64,000 nt of DNA from Thermaurantimonas sp046299575. Lineage in GTDB: Bacteria > Bacteroidota > Bacteroidia > Flavobacteriales > Schleiferiaceae. Below the pieces are notes generated by a model. That model had not been told where the DNA came from and searched no databases. It worked only from the letters and a program-made list of their open reading frames with translations. Location of the stretch: NCBI RefSeq assembly GCF_046299575.1, contig NZ_JBKBHX010000008.1:115975-179974 (forward strand), in the 5' to 3' direction. Of this stretch, positions 54,017-62,724 are shown piece by piece (the first letter of the stretch is position 1; every line of letters starts with the position of its first letter). The position numbers and the translations under genes are program-made.

Positions 54017-55450
54017 TTATTTTCCCCTGCCTTGCAGAACGATGACGATAGTGTAGAAGAGGATTTTAATGTCGTTCAACAGATTAGCGTTCTCCAAATA
54101 CACCAAATCGTATTTAAGCCGTAGTATCATTTCATCCACATTTTCCGCATAACCAAACTTTACCATTCCCCATGAGGTAATTCCCGGTTTGAGTTTGTGA
54201 AGTTGGCGGTAGTAAGGGGCTTTTTTCACAATTTGATTGATGTAATATTCCCTTTCGGGTCTTGGGCCCACGACCGACATTTCACCTTTTAAAACATTGA
54301 GAAACTGGGGGAGCTCGTCGATTCTATATTTTCGCATGATGCGACCCCAGGGTGTAATGCGCGGATCGTCTTCGCAACTGAGTTGTGGGCCGTTTGTTTC
54401 TGCATCGGCGATCATTGACCGGAATTTGATAATTTTAAATTTTCGACCTTTGTAGCCAATGCGCTCTTGAACGAAGAAAATCGGCCCCGGTCCCGAAGCT
54501 TTTACCAATAACATCGAAAGGAGAAATACCGGAGAAAAAATCACTAAAACAAGGACTGACACCACAATATCAAACACACGCTTCACAAAAGCCTGAGTGG
54601 CGCTAAGCGGCTGCGTTGGTATTTCGACAAGAGGTTCACCATACGACTCGAGCTTTACCTTACCGCTGAGAATGTCGTATGTGTCAGGGATCATTTTAAC
54701 CTTCACATCCTCATCTTCCAGCAGTGTGAGGATGTTTTGCACTTTTCCGTGCTCGCGCGATTCTACAGCTATGATGACTTCTTCTACATCGATTTCTCTA
54801 ATTATACGTTCCAGATCCGTATAGTTGCCTAAATATTTTAAGCGCTTTTCGAGCAGAAATTTTATGTTGTTGTCTACACTTACAAAGCCTATAAATCGAT
54901 GACCTGTTGAGAAGCTTTTACCGACAATATTATTGTATAAATCCACAGCATTTTGATTGCTGCCCACTATAATAGTATTGTAATAAATTTTGCCTTTTTG
55001 GATCTGGTGATTGGTTCGCGATGTAATGATGAATCGGAATAAATAAGTGAGTAAGAAATGGTAAGAGAAAAAGATGAAAAAAGATTTGTAATAATCTCGG
55101 TAATCTAATACAAAATCGTCGAGAAAGAAGAGAAAAAACAAGAGGATAGAGCCGAAAAGCGTTTGATTGAATGTTTGAAAAAATTCTCTAAGCCTCGAAC
55201 GGCGAAAGATGTCGTTGTAAAAGCCTGAAATTTGGTAAATAGCAAGCCATATACCTGTAAATACGAGCGCTCCCAGTAAATAATTAATGTCGAAATTAAA
55301 AGAAGTATTGATTTGAAAAATACGAGTTTCGATGTATTTTTTTCGATAATAAAATAGTACGGAATACGATAAGATCGATGCTAGAGAATCGAAGGTTACA
55401 TATATAGCTTTTTGGAAAAATTCTCTTCTTTTTCTTTCGCGTGAAATCAT
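54017..55450 (-). CDS. Polyprenyl-phosphate sugar-1-phosphate transferase (WcaJ/WbaP-like)
   Basis: Membrane enzyme that starts exopolysaccharide or O-antigen units by moving a sugar-1-phosphate to undecaprenyl phosphate. The 477-residue protein has four or five N-terminal helices, a Rossmann-like CoA-binding domain (YYNTIIVGSNQNAVDLYNNI) and a C-terminal bacterial sugar transferase domain from about 285. The latter has KFRSMIADAETNGPQ, RKYRIDELPQFLNVLKGEMS and VGPRPEREYY. It is the last gene of a three-gene minus-strand set and faces the E1 gene 8 bases away. Confidence 0.93.
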   Translation of the reverse strand: MISRERKRREFFQKAIYVTFDSLASILSYSVLFYYRKKYIETRIFQINTSFNFDINYLLGALVFTGIWLAIYQISGFYNDIFRRSRLREFFQTFNQTLFGSILLFFLFFLDDFVLDYRDYYKSFFIFFSYHFLLTYLFRFIITSRTNHQIQKGKIYYNTIIVGSNQNAVDLYNNIVGKSFSTGHRFIGFVSVDNNIKFLLEKRLKYLGNYTDLERIIREIDVEEVIIAVESREHGKVQNILTLLEDEDVKVKMIPDTYDILSGKVKLESYGEPLVEIPTQPLSATQAFVKRVFDIVVSVLVLVIFSPVFLLSMLLVKASGPGPIFFVQERIGYKGRKFKIIKFRSMIADAETNGPQLSCEDDPRITPWGRIMRKYRIDELPQFLNVLKGEMSVVGPRPEREYYINQIVKKAPYYRQLHKLKPGITSWGMVKFGYAENVDEMILRLKYDLVYLENANLLNDIKILFYTIVIVLQGRGK

Positions 55451-55465
55451 GCTAAAACTTCGATT

Positions 55466-56365
55466 CTACTGCAAATAGACCAATTTTAAATTGTCGATCA
55501 AAAATTCAGTGGATGGTGAATTAATTTCTGGTTTTACAGCGCCCAAAAAAATTTGATAGTCTAAAGCATTCGGATTACCTGATACTTCGGGTGTAAGATC
55601 GATGTATATCTTTCTCCATTCACCCGGTGTAGGGCGAATCTGCACTACAGGAGCTTGTACCACTCTATCAAATAAATTGGCGAAAATGCCTACTGTAAAG
55701 GGCTGATTACCGCTGAAATTCATTTCCAGATACACTTTACGCCCATTTTTTGGGAGCACATATCGATTCGATGTAGCGATTTCGACCAGTGTTTGCCCGG
55801 GCTTTAGAGCCACGCGGCCTGAGGCAATATTGATTTCCGGTTTCTGAGTGTTCTGAAAAATAGTATCGGGATGGGTGACTTTTACGATGTCGGTATCTGA
55901 TTTTTCAGTGCGCTGCAGTGAAATACCCAATCCATCGAAGTCTTCGACGATGATCACTTTTGCATTCTCTCTGTAAAAAGCCTTAGGTATGGAATCCATG
56001 GTTGCTTCAAAGTAATACGACTTACCCGGTTGGAAGTTAAAAGTTTCATTTACTGGCTGCAGCATGCTGTACACATCGCGCATAGAGCGGATGCCATTAG
56101 CTGATATACCATAGCGCAATGTGATGGAGTGCTGACCTTCAACCGGAATAAGTACTCGAGCCGGAAGTTCATAAACGCCTAATTCTCTGTTCTCCAGCGT
56201 TACCCATACACTATTTATGCTGTGTGAGGCTGTTCCCTGGGTTACGTAATCGGTTATCATCTCTACATCAGGTATGTAGAGATATGCTGGTACGGGAGCT
56301 TTTTCAAAGGTACATGACAGGGAACTGATGATAAGGAATATTAAGAGTAGTAGTCTTAGCGTCAT
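55466..56365 (-). CDS. Hypothetical lipoprotein in polysaccharide-type operon
   Basis: Unrecognised 299-residue protein with a lipoprotein signal (LIISSLSC, Cys18). The N-terminal half begins PAYLYIPDVEMITDYVTQGTASHSI; the C-terminal half looks like a carbohydrate-binding jelly roll (VYLEMNFSGNQPFTVGIFAN, GEWRKIYIDLTPEV, STEFLIDNLKLVYLQ). It sits between a Gfo/Idh/MocA oxidoreductase (4-base overlap) and a sugar transferase (15-base gap), so a role in handling a surface glycan is plausible but unproven. Confidence 0.6.
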   Translation of the reverse strand: MTLRLLLLIFLIISSLSCTFEKAPVPAYLYIPDVEMITDYVTQGTASHSINSVWVTLENRELGVYELPARVLIPVEGQHSITLRYGISANGIRSMRDVYSMLQPVNETFNFQPGKSYYFEATMDSIPKAFYRENAKVIIVEDFDGLGISLQRTEKSDTDIVKVTHPDTIFQNTQKPEINIASGRVALKPGQTLVEIATSNRYVLPKNGRKVYLEMNFSGNQPFTVGIFANLFDRVVQAPVVQIRPTPGEWRKIYIDLTPEVSGNPNALDYQIFLGAVKPEINSPSTEFLIDNLKLVYLQ

Positions 56366-57345
56366 TGAATCATTGAAAGGTTTACACGTATTTTCTGAAG
56401 AATTTCATGTGCCACCTCAAGGGAGTTCACACCATCATCGAGCGTTACTTCTTCAGTTGTATTATTAGCAATCGAGTAATAGAACGTTCTCAGCTCTTCT
56501 TCTATTGCGTTTAGAGGCTTTATTTCCGGTTTAGTATATTCGAGTTCCTTGGTTTCGCCGGCAGCATTTTTGAGTGTGAGGGCAAAAGGATTTTTACCTC
56601 GCGCATTTTCAGGAACTAAAGAGATAACTTCACTTTCTTTGGTCAAAAAATCCACGCTGATGTATGCATCGCGCTGAAAGATGCGCATTTTGCGCATTTT
56701 TTTCATACTGATTCGGCTGGCGGTAAGATTAGCTACTGCACCGTTAAGGAATTCAATCCGTGCATTGGTGATGTCAGGTGTATCGCTGATGACGGCTACT
56801 CCGCTGGCGCTGATTTTTTTTACGGGCGACTGAACAGCTGCGAGCACTACATCGATATCGTGAATCATAAGATCCAGAACTACTGGCACATCGGTGCCTC
56901 GAGGATTGAACTCGGCAAGGCGGTGTGCTTCGATAAACATGGGATTTTTAATCTGGTCTTTTACAGCTAAAAAGGCGGGATTAAAGCGCTCTACATGGCC
57001 TACCTGTACTTTTACTTCTGCTTCAGCATAAAGTTTTTGCAGTTTCCGCGCCTCTTGAAGGGTGTGAGTTACGGGTTTTTCGATGAAAAGGTGTTTGCGG
57101 CTTTTTAACACACGACGCGCCAGCTCAAAGTGTGTGGTGGTGGGTGTTACGAGATCAATCGCGTCTGAAGCTTCTAACAATTCATCGAATGTGGAGAACA
57201 CATACACTCCGTGATCTTCACCTACCTTTTGAGCGGTTTCGGCATCGGCATCATAAATACCACTTACACTCCACTCAGGTATATTCAGCAAACATTTGAG
57301 GTGAATTTTACCCAGATGACCAACGCCAGCAAGTCCGATTTTCAT
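56362..57345 (-). CDS. Gfo/Idh/MocA-family oxidoreductase
   Basis: NAD(P)-dependent sugar or cyclitol dehydrogenase-like enzyme, 327 residues. The Rossmann motif GLAGVGHLGKIH is at residues 4-15, the EKP motif in HLFIEKPVTHT is near 93-95, and the substrate-domain segment DLMIHDIDVVLA is near 170. It is the first gene of the set with the lipoprotein and sugar transferase, and could modify the nucleotide sugar they use. A -7 box is upstream. Confidence 0.9.
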   Translation of the reverse strand: MKIGLAGVGHLGKIHLKCLLNIPEWSVSGIYDADAETAQKVGEDHGVYVFSTFDELLEASDAIDLVTPTTTHFELARRVLKSRKHLFIEKPVTHTLQEARKLQKLYAEAEVKVQVGHVERFNPAFLAVKDQIKNPMFIEAHRLAEFNPRGTDVPVVLDLMIHDIDVVLAAVQSPVKKISASGVAVISDTPDITNARIEFLNGAVANLTASRISMKKMRKMRIFQRDAYISVDFLTKESEVISLVPENARGKNPFALTLKNAAGETKELEYTKPEIKPLNAIEEELRTFYYSIANNTTEEVTLDDGVNSLEVAHEILQKIRVNLSMIQ

Positions 57346-57364
57346 TTATTTCCTTTGAGACGGG

Positions 57365-57372
57365 CAAAAATA
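57365..57372 (-). promoter_or_regulatory. -7 box upstream of Gfo/Idh gene
   Basis: On the minus strand TATTTTTG matches TAnnTTTG, 19 bases before the start codon at 57345. Confidence 0.5.
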
Positions 57373-57489
57373 TCATTACACAGAAGTTTGAATCTCTTAA
57401 TGATCTGTTTTTGTGATTTTCAAAGTCGAATCGCCCTTTGTTCAAAGGCAATTTCTTACATTGAAAAAATGCCGGCACATGCTTCAATG

Positions 57490-57497
57490 TACTTTTG
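57490..57497 (+). promoter_or_regulatory. -7 box upstream of holA
   Basis: TACTTTTG matches TAnnTTTG, 21 bases before the holA ATG at 57519. It supports that start over the longer frame from 57495, which begins inside the box. Confidence 0.55.
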
Positions 57498-57518
57498 TGC
57501 TTCATTTTGTCGCGTTCT

Positions 57519-58532
57519 ATGGATTTTGAAAAAATCAAAAAAGATATTCTTGACAAGCAACTTTCCAATTTTTATTTACTTCACGGCGAAGAGCCTTATT
57601 TCGTAGATCAGCTCACCCATTTTATTGAGCATACCATTCTTCAGCCAGAGGAGCGAGACTTTAACCAAATGGTGCTTTACGGGGCAGAAACGTCGGTACA
57701 AAGAATCATAGAAGAGGCAAAGCAGTTTCCTTTTGGCGCACCCTACAGGGTGGTCATTGTTAAAGAAGCCCAGGAACTTTTAAATATTGAACAACTCCGA
57801 GCATATTTGGAAAATCCTAATCCTCAAGCCATACTGGTTATAAGTGCAAAAGGAGAAAAAATCGATGGTCGATTGGCTATTGTACAATTAGCCAAAAAGA
57901 AGTTTGTCGAATTTTATTCTCCGAAAATAAAAGATTACCAGATGCCGGCTTTCATCCAGGAGTATCTGAGAAGCCAGGGCATACAGGCTGACAAGCATGT
58001 GTGCGATATGATCTATGAGGGTGTGGGTACGGAGATATCTGTATTAGCCAATGAAGTACGGAAAATACGCTTGTATTTCGGAAAAGATAACATCCATCTC
58101 AAAGCCGAAGATGTAGAGAAGCTCATCGGTGTGAACCGGGAATTCAATGCCTTCGAACTGTCAAATGCTGTCATGCAAAGAAATTTTGAAAAAGCTGCAC
58201 GCATTGTCCACTTTTTCAAAAAAAACCCGAAACAGCACCCGGCAATCCCGATTGTGGCCGGAATATTTAATTCGTTTTACCAATTATACGCGATCTACTT
58301 GGCCAACATTCAATCCGAAAGTCAGGCCGCCGAAATGCTAAAACTTCATCCCTACGTGGCGAAAAATCTGATGGGCTATAAGCGCAACTTCTCAGAGGAA
58401 GATTGCGAAATGGCCATTCTCTATTGCACGCGCTGCGATGCCCGCATCAAGGGTGTAAACAATCATTCGACCGACGCTTTTGATGAGATTTTTGATTTGA
58501 TTTACAGACTTACACATAAATACTGGTGGTGA
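57519..58532 (+). CDS. holA: DNA polymerase III subunit delta
   Basis: Clamp-loader delta subunit that opens the sliding clamp, 337 residues. The family pattern is seen in NFYLLHGEEPYFVDQLTHFIE near the N-terminus, YRVVIVKEAQEL near 75, GRLAIVQLAKKKFVEFYSP and ANEVRKIRLY. The C-terminal helical domain includes LHPYVAKNLMGYKRNF. It ends overlapping the mnmE start (TGGTGGTGATT), so the two are translationally coupled. Confidence 0.92.
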   Translation: MDFEKIKKDILDKQLSNFYLLHGEEPYFVDQLTHFIEHTILQPEERDFNQMVLYGAETSVQRIIEEAKQFPFGAPYRVVIVKEAQELLNIEQLRAYLENPNPQAILVISAKGEKIDGRLAIVQLAKKKFVEFYSPKIKDYQMPAFIQEYLRSQGIQADKHVCDMIYEGVGTEISVLANEVRKIRLYFGKDNIHLKAEDVEKLIGVNREFNAFELSNAVMQRNFEKAARIVHFFKKNPKQHPAIPIVAGIFNSFYQLYAIYLANIQSESQAAEMLKLHPYVAKNLMGYKRNFSEEDCEMAILYCTRCDARIKGVNNHSTDAFDEIFDLIYRLTHKYWW

Positions 58533-59896
58533 TTACAGATACCATAGCAGCCATAGCCACTCCCTACGGCCAGGGCGCCATTGGGGTAATCCGATTGTCG
58601 GGAAAAGATGCTTTTTCGATTGTAAAGGAGCATTTTAAGCCTGCAAAGGGCTCATTTGAGCCAAAGCTGGTAAAGGGCTACACCCTTCGATACGGAGAGT
58701 GGTGGTATCAGGGAGAGTTGATTGATGAGGTGCTGATTTCCTTTTTTGTACAGCCGCATTCTTACACCGGTGAGGATGTGGTTGAGATCAGCTGTCACGG
58801 CTCCCCTTACATTTTGAATCGAACTTTGGAGAGCTGTCTGGATACAGGTGCCCGACTGGCAGAGCCAGGTGAGTTTACGCTCAGGGCTTTCCGAAATGGC
58901 AAGATGGACCTCGGCCAGGCCGAAGCTGTCGCTGATCTGATCGCATCGGAGAGCAAGGCTGCCCATCAGGTGGCCATGCATCAGCTCAAAGGACACTTCA
59001 GCCGCGAACTCGAGCAAATGCGCTCGCAACTCATCGAATTTACCGGTCTTCTGGAACTGGAACTCGACTTTGCCGAAGAAGATGTGGAGTTTGCTGACCG
59101 AAGTCGTTTTTTTGAATTACTCGACCGCATCAAAGAGCGACTTCGCTCGCTGATTGAGTCTTTTTCGCTGGGCAATGCCATAAAAAACGGTGTGCCCGTA
59201 GCTATACTCGGTGCACCGAATGCAGGCAAATCCACTCTGCTCAACGCCCTGCTGGGTGAAGAAAAGGCCATCGTATCGCACATACCCGGCACTACGCGCG
59301 ATGTGATCGAAGATGTCATTACCATCGATGGCATTCAATTTCGGTTTATCGACACAGCCGGCCTGCGAAAAACCAGCGATGAGATTGAAGAAATCGGCAT
59401 ACGCAGAGCCCTGGAACGCGCTTCAAAAGCACGAATTATTCTCTATGTTTTTGACGTACATGCGAGTTTGCAAAGCGAAGTGCAGGCTACTTATGATTTA
59501 ATCAAGGAGCATGCTCCAGAAGCGACCATCCTAAAGTTGGGCAATAAGGCTGATTTGGTACAAAAAGTTGAATCCTTGGGCGATGATATTCTCTTCATCT
59601 CAGCAAAGGAAAAAGTAGGGATTGATGTACTGAAAAAGGCTCTTGTAAAGGAGATTTTTCACGAAAAGCGGATTGATAATCAGGTCATCATCACCAATGT
59701 GCGCCATCTGGATGCGCTTAAGAAGTCGCTCACTGCCCTTGAGGAGGCTGAAAGGGGACTTCGTACGGGCTTGAGTGGTGAGTTGGTGGCCATCGATTTG
59801 AGGCAGGCGCTATACCATATGGGGTCGATTACAGGGCAGGTCGTAGCTGACGACATCTTGGGATACATTTTTGCGAATTTTTGTATTGGGAAATAG
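58526..59896 (+). CDS. mnmE: tRNA modification GTPase MnmE
   Basis: GTPase that works with MnmG to put the cmnm5 group on U34 of some tRNAs. The 456-residue protein has the folate-binding N-terminal domain (DTIAAIATPYGQGAIGVIRLSG), a helical domain, and an inserted G domain with GAPNAGKSTLLNAL near 229, GTTRD and DTAGLR. It ends in the conserved FCIGK, whose Cys is functionally important. The start is GTG at 58526 or the next GTG at 58529; no ATG is in place. Both overlap holA. Confidence 0.95.
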   Translation: MVITDTIAAIATPYGQGAIGVIRLSGKDAFSIVKEHFKPAKGSFEPKLVKGYTLRYGEWWYQGELIDEVLISFFVQPHSYTGEDVVEISCHGSPYILNRTLESCLDTGARLAEPGEFTLRAFRNGKMDLGQAEAVADLIASESKAAHQVAMHQLKGHFSRELEQMRSQLIEFTGLLELELDFAEEDVEFADRSRFFELLDRIKERLRSLIESFSLGNAIKNGVPVAILGAPNAGKSTLLNALLGEEKAIVSHIPGTTRDVIEDVITIDGIQFRFIDTAGLRKTSDEIEEIGIRRALERASKARIILYVFDVHASLQSEVQATYDLIKEHAPEATILKLGNKADLVQKVESLGDDILFISAKEKVGIDVLKKALVKEIFHEKRIDNQVIITNVRHLDALKKSLTALEEAERGLRTGLSGELVAIDLRQALYHMGSITGQVVADDILGYIFANFCIGK

Positions 59897-60426
59897 TGGG
59901 CATTTCTACTGTAGAACTCTCAGAAAAACGCAGATAAGATTTTAGTTTTATTTGAAAGTTCAAAAAGCTTCTTGAATTAACCCTTGACCCTTAATCAAAA
60001 ATTTACTGTCCCCTTACCCCCCCCACTCTCCGCGTTTTTGGGCGCAAAGGGTAGGGTATTTCTTCTCAAATAAGTGGAAGAGCTCTCAGAAAGGGTTTTG
60101 ATTAAAAATAAAGTTTAAAGGAGCGTAGTTAAAAAAAGCTAGCGAAGCCGAAGGTTATTGCTTTGAGTTTACATACTTTCTCCTTGCTCAATGTAAGCGA
60201 AACTAATCTATCACATTTTTTCCTGTGTCGTTCCAATGGAGCTAAATGACGGTTTGTAATTACAAGGCTATTCACATTACGCCCCGATGGGGCTATAATC
60301 ACATCGCTCTTTCTGTATGAATAAAAAAATATGCATTCCTCCGCAATAAAAATCCGCAGCAATAATCTGCGTGCATCTGTGCTTCAAAAAAGTTTTAGTT
60401 TTAGTCAAAGTTAATGATCAAAAAAA
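59897..60426. other. Intergenic region with REP-like palindromes
   Basis: A 530-base gap between mnmE and the convergent T9SS gene. It has a run of eight C at 60017, and REP-like motifs at 60230-60300 (listed separately). A 77-codon minus-strand frame at 60129-60362 crosses these motifs and looks like a by-product of the repeat. No terminator with a clear T-tract is seen. Confidence 0.55.
60230..60300. repeat. REP-like palindromic element
   Basis: GTTCCAATGGAGC at 60230-60242 and GCCCCGATGGGGC at 60281-60293 are related imperfect and perfect palindromes about 40 bases apart. This arrangement resembles the REP/BIME-like elements scattered in many Bacteroidota genomes near IS200-like RayT genes. 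No transposase is present here. Confidence 0.45.
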
Positions 60427-62724
60427 TCACCGGTACAGCCGTATCTCCCCCCGGCGGATGGGCATGGGATTGCCGTGGCGGTCGGTGTGGCGGATTACGT
60501 ACAGGTACACCCCGTCGGGCACCGGGCGGCCGCGGTGGGTGCCATCCCAGCACTGGCTGATGTCGTCGCTCTGATAAACAAGTTCACCCCATCGGCTGAA
60601 GACCTGTATCTGGTAGCTGCCCAGGTTATCGCCTACCACCTCGAAGCAGTCGTTTCGCCCGTCGCCGTTGGGCGTGAAGGCATTGGGGATGTAGAGGGTG
60701 GTTTCGCAGTTTTGCAGCTCTACCCTGAAGTCCTGCCGGTAGCCCCCGCATGGGTTGCTCACTTCTACCCAGTACGTGCCCATCTGCCGGGGAGCAAAGG
60801 TAGGCGAAGTACTGCCGTCGCTCCACAGATAGGTGGCGCTATCAGCCGATACATCGTAGAGCACCGGCCCGAAGAAGCACACGGCCGTATCGTGTACCTT
60901 CACCGTCGGTGGGTCGATCACCGATACGCTGACTGTATCGCTTACTGTACCACAGGGAGTGGACACCTGCACCCAGTAGCGACCCGACTTGCTGACCGAC
61001 AGGGTGCTGTCGGTACTGCCTGTACTCCAGAGGTAGGTGGCCGGAAAGCCCTGAGACGCATCCAGCAGCACGCTCTCACCACGGCAGAGCAAGGTATCGG
61101 AAAAGCCCAAGTCCACCTGGGGTACAGGCAATACCTTCACCGAATCGCCCATGGTCGTAATGCTGTCGCCATCGTACCAGAGCTGCACCTGCACATAGTA
61201 GGTGCCATGCTGCGGATACTTAACCACGGGGTGAAACTGCGAGCTGTGGTTTAGCGGGCCCAGACCGGCCGGGTCGCCAAAATCCCACCACACCGAATCA
61301 GCTATGGCCGTATAGTTGAGATGGAAATGAGTAGAGTCGGTGCAGGCATTTTTGACAATAAAAGCCGGAGGCAAAGAATTAAGAGGTAAGGGAGATGGAA
61401 AAGTGCCGAAAGTACTATGCGGAGGGCCCTGATAAATGTCAAATTCAAATGTGACCTGATTGATATCATCCGCATCAGAGTTTAAAATGCGATGAACCCT
61501 GTTGTTCGATGGGGATGAATTTACATAATTTGGTAAGTTAAAATTTGCATATTGATTTCTGATAAAATATAATTGATCAACATTGTAGGAGTATAAAGAT
61601 ATATTATTAAGAAAAGAACCACTCTGAGTCACAAAAAAAATGTTTCTCAAAGCTGTTTTTAGATTTGCAGACAGAGGAACTTCCTGCACATTATTTGTAA
61701 AAACTAATGGATCTTTGATTTTATATAAGTCATATCTAAATATTCTTAAATCATTGGCAGTATTCAAGGAAACAAAGTAAAGATATCTTCCTAGATTTGA
61801 TGGAATCATTAAAAGTGAAGTCAAGTTGGGAACCAATAAATTAAATTTAGCATCAATTGTTTGATGTTGACCAGTTTTAAAATCTATTATTTTCAAACAA
61901 AAACAAAAATTCGGAGGAGAAGTCGCATTGTTAAAAGTTATTAAAAGGTCCCTGATTACATCATAGAAATAAGGATAAATCGACATCGTTATTAATGGTA
62001 TTGTATCAAAGAAAACATTATTTTTTGTTATTTTAAAAGCTAAAGTATTAAAAACATTTGATGAGAAAAAGTTGATTGATAATGGTGCATAAAGTAACTG
62101 AAATGAATTATCTGCTTTTAAATGAATTGGAACATTATATGTTCCAATTCTACTACGAATTGTATGATTTGCACCAATAATATGCGATATTATCGCATTT
62201 CCTGAATGCAAGTTTATTTCAAAAACAGAATCGACATAGAACGAATTTTGTGAAAAAACCAATTTGTTTAATCTACAATTAAGTTTACTGAAATTATTCT
62301 GAAAACCAGAGAAAAAAATATTGAAAGGACTAATCGTATCTACATAGCAAAAAAAGTGATACATCACCGAATCAGGATCATCGGGAAATTTGAGAAAATT
62401 TGAAGGTAAAAACGAATAAATAAGATCGAAGTATTTACTACATGCATCTGCTAAGAATTGATGTTGTGCATCGAAGTATTTACCATTGAGGAAATAAAAT
62501 TTTATTTTTCCATCTTCATCCGGCCATACCGATACCTGGTTGCTCCATTGCCGATAGGGCATAATCGTACGCTGCTGCCATGAGGGCACCTGTGAAAACA
62601 CCGGAGTGCCCGTTGTTAGGTCCATCATGATGCCTTCTCCAAAAATGACCTGCTTCATCTGCTGGCCATAGCTGACCAGCAAAGTCACACATATCATCAA
62701 AAGTATTCGCACACTACAGCTCAT
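60427..62724 (-). CDS. T9SS-secreted protein with PKD-like domain and gliding-type (type B) sorting domain
   Basis: Large secreted protein, 765 residues. A signal peptide (ILLMICVTLLVSYG) leads into an unrecognised, AT-rich body to about residue 450. A PKD-like domain follows (SVWWDFGDPAGLGPLNHSSQFHPVV), then two repeats with SYLW-like cores (ATYLWSTGSTDSTLSVSKSG, ATYLWSDGSTSPTFAPRQMG). The C-terminus is the gliding-motility-associated domain (YIPNAFTPNGDGRNDCFEVV to GVYLYVIRHTDRHG), a T9SS type B signal that directs export and surface attachment or release. The last third is far richer in GC than the rest. It overlaps the upstream gene by 4 bases. Confidence 0.9.
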   Translation of the reverse strand: MSCSVRILLMICVTLLVSYGQQMKQVIFGEGIMMDLTTGTPVFSQVPSWQQRTIMPYRQWSNQVSVWPDEDGKIKFYFLNGKYFDAQHQFLADACSKYFDLIYSFLPSNFLKFPDDPDSVMYHFFCYVDTISPFNIFFSGFQNNFSKLNCRLNKLVFSQNSFYVDSVFEINLHSGNAIISHIIGANHTIRSRIGTYNVPIHLKADNSFQLLYAPLSINFFSSNVFNTLAFKITKNNVFFDTIPLITMSIYPYFYDVIRDLLITFNNATSPPNFCFCLKIIDFKTGQHQTIDAKFNLLVPNLTSLLMIPSNLGRYLYFVSLNTANDLRIFRYDLYKIKDPLVFTNNVQEVPLSANLKTALRNIFFVTQSGSFLNNISLYSYNVDQLYFIRNQYANFNLPNYVNSSPSNNRVHRILNSDADDINQVTFEFDIYQGPPHSTFGTFPSPLPLNSLPPAFIVKNACTDSTHFHLNYTAIADSVWWDFGDPAGLGPLNHSSQFHPVVKYPQHGTYYVQVQLWYDGDSITTMGDSVKVLPVPQVDLGFSDTLLCRGESVLLDASQGFPATYLWSTGSTDSTLSVSKSGRYWVQVSTPCGTVSDTVSVSVIDPPTVKVHDTAVCFFGPVLYDVSADSATYLWSDGSTSPTFAPRQMGTYWVEVSNPCGGYRQDFRVELQNCETTLYIPNAFTPNGDGRNDCFEVVGDNLGSYQIQVFSRWGELVYQSDDISQCWDGTHRGRPVPDGVYLYVIRHTDRHGNPMPIRRGEIRLYR

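Noticed and set aside
60129..60362. A 77-codon minus-strand frame
   Set aside because: It runs through the REP-like palindromes and has no ribosome-binding or promoter signal. Similar peptides arise wherever such repeats occur.
60475..61254. A 259-codon plus-strand frame
   Set aside because: It lies wholly opposite the GC-rich PKD/sorting part of the T9SS gene, has no start signal, and its translation shows only compositional runs of Ala, Val and His. It is an antisense shadow.
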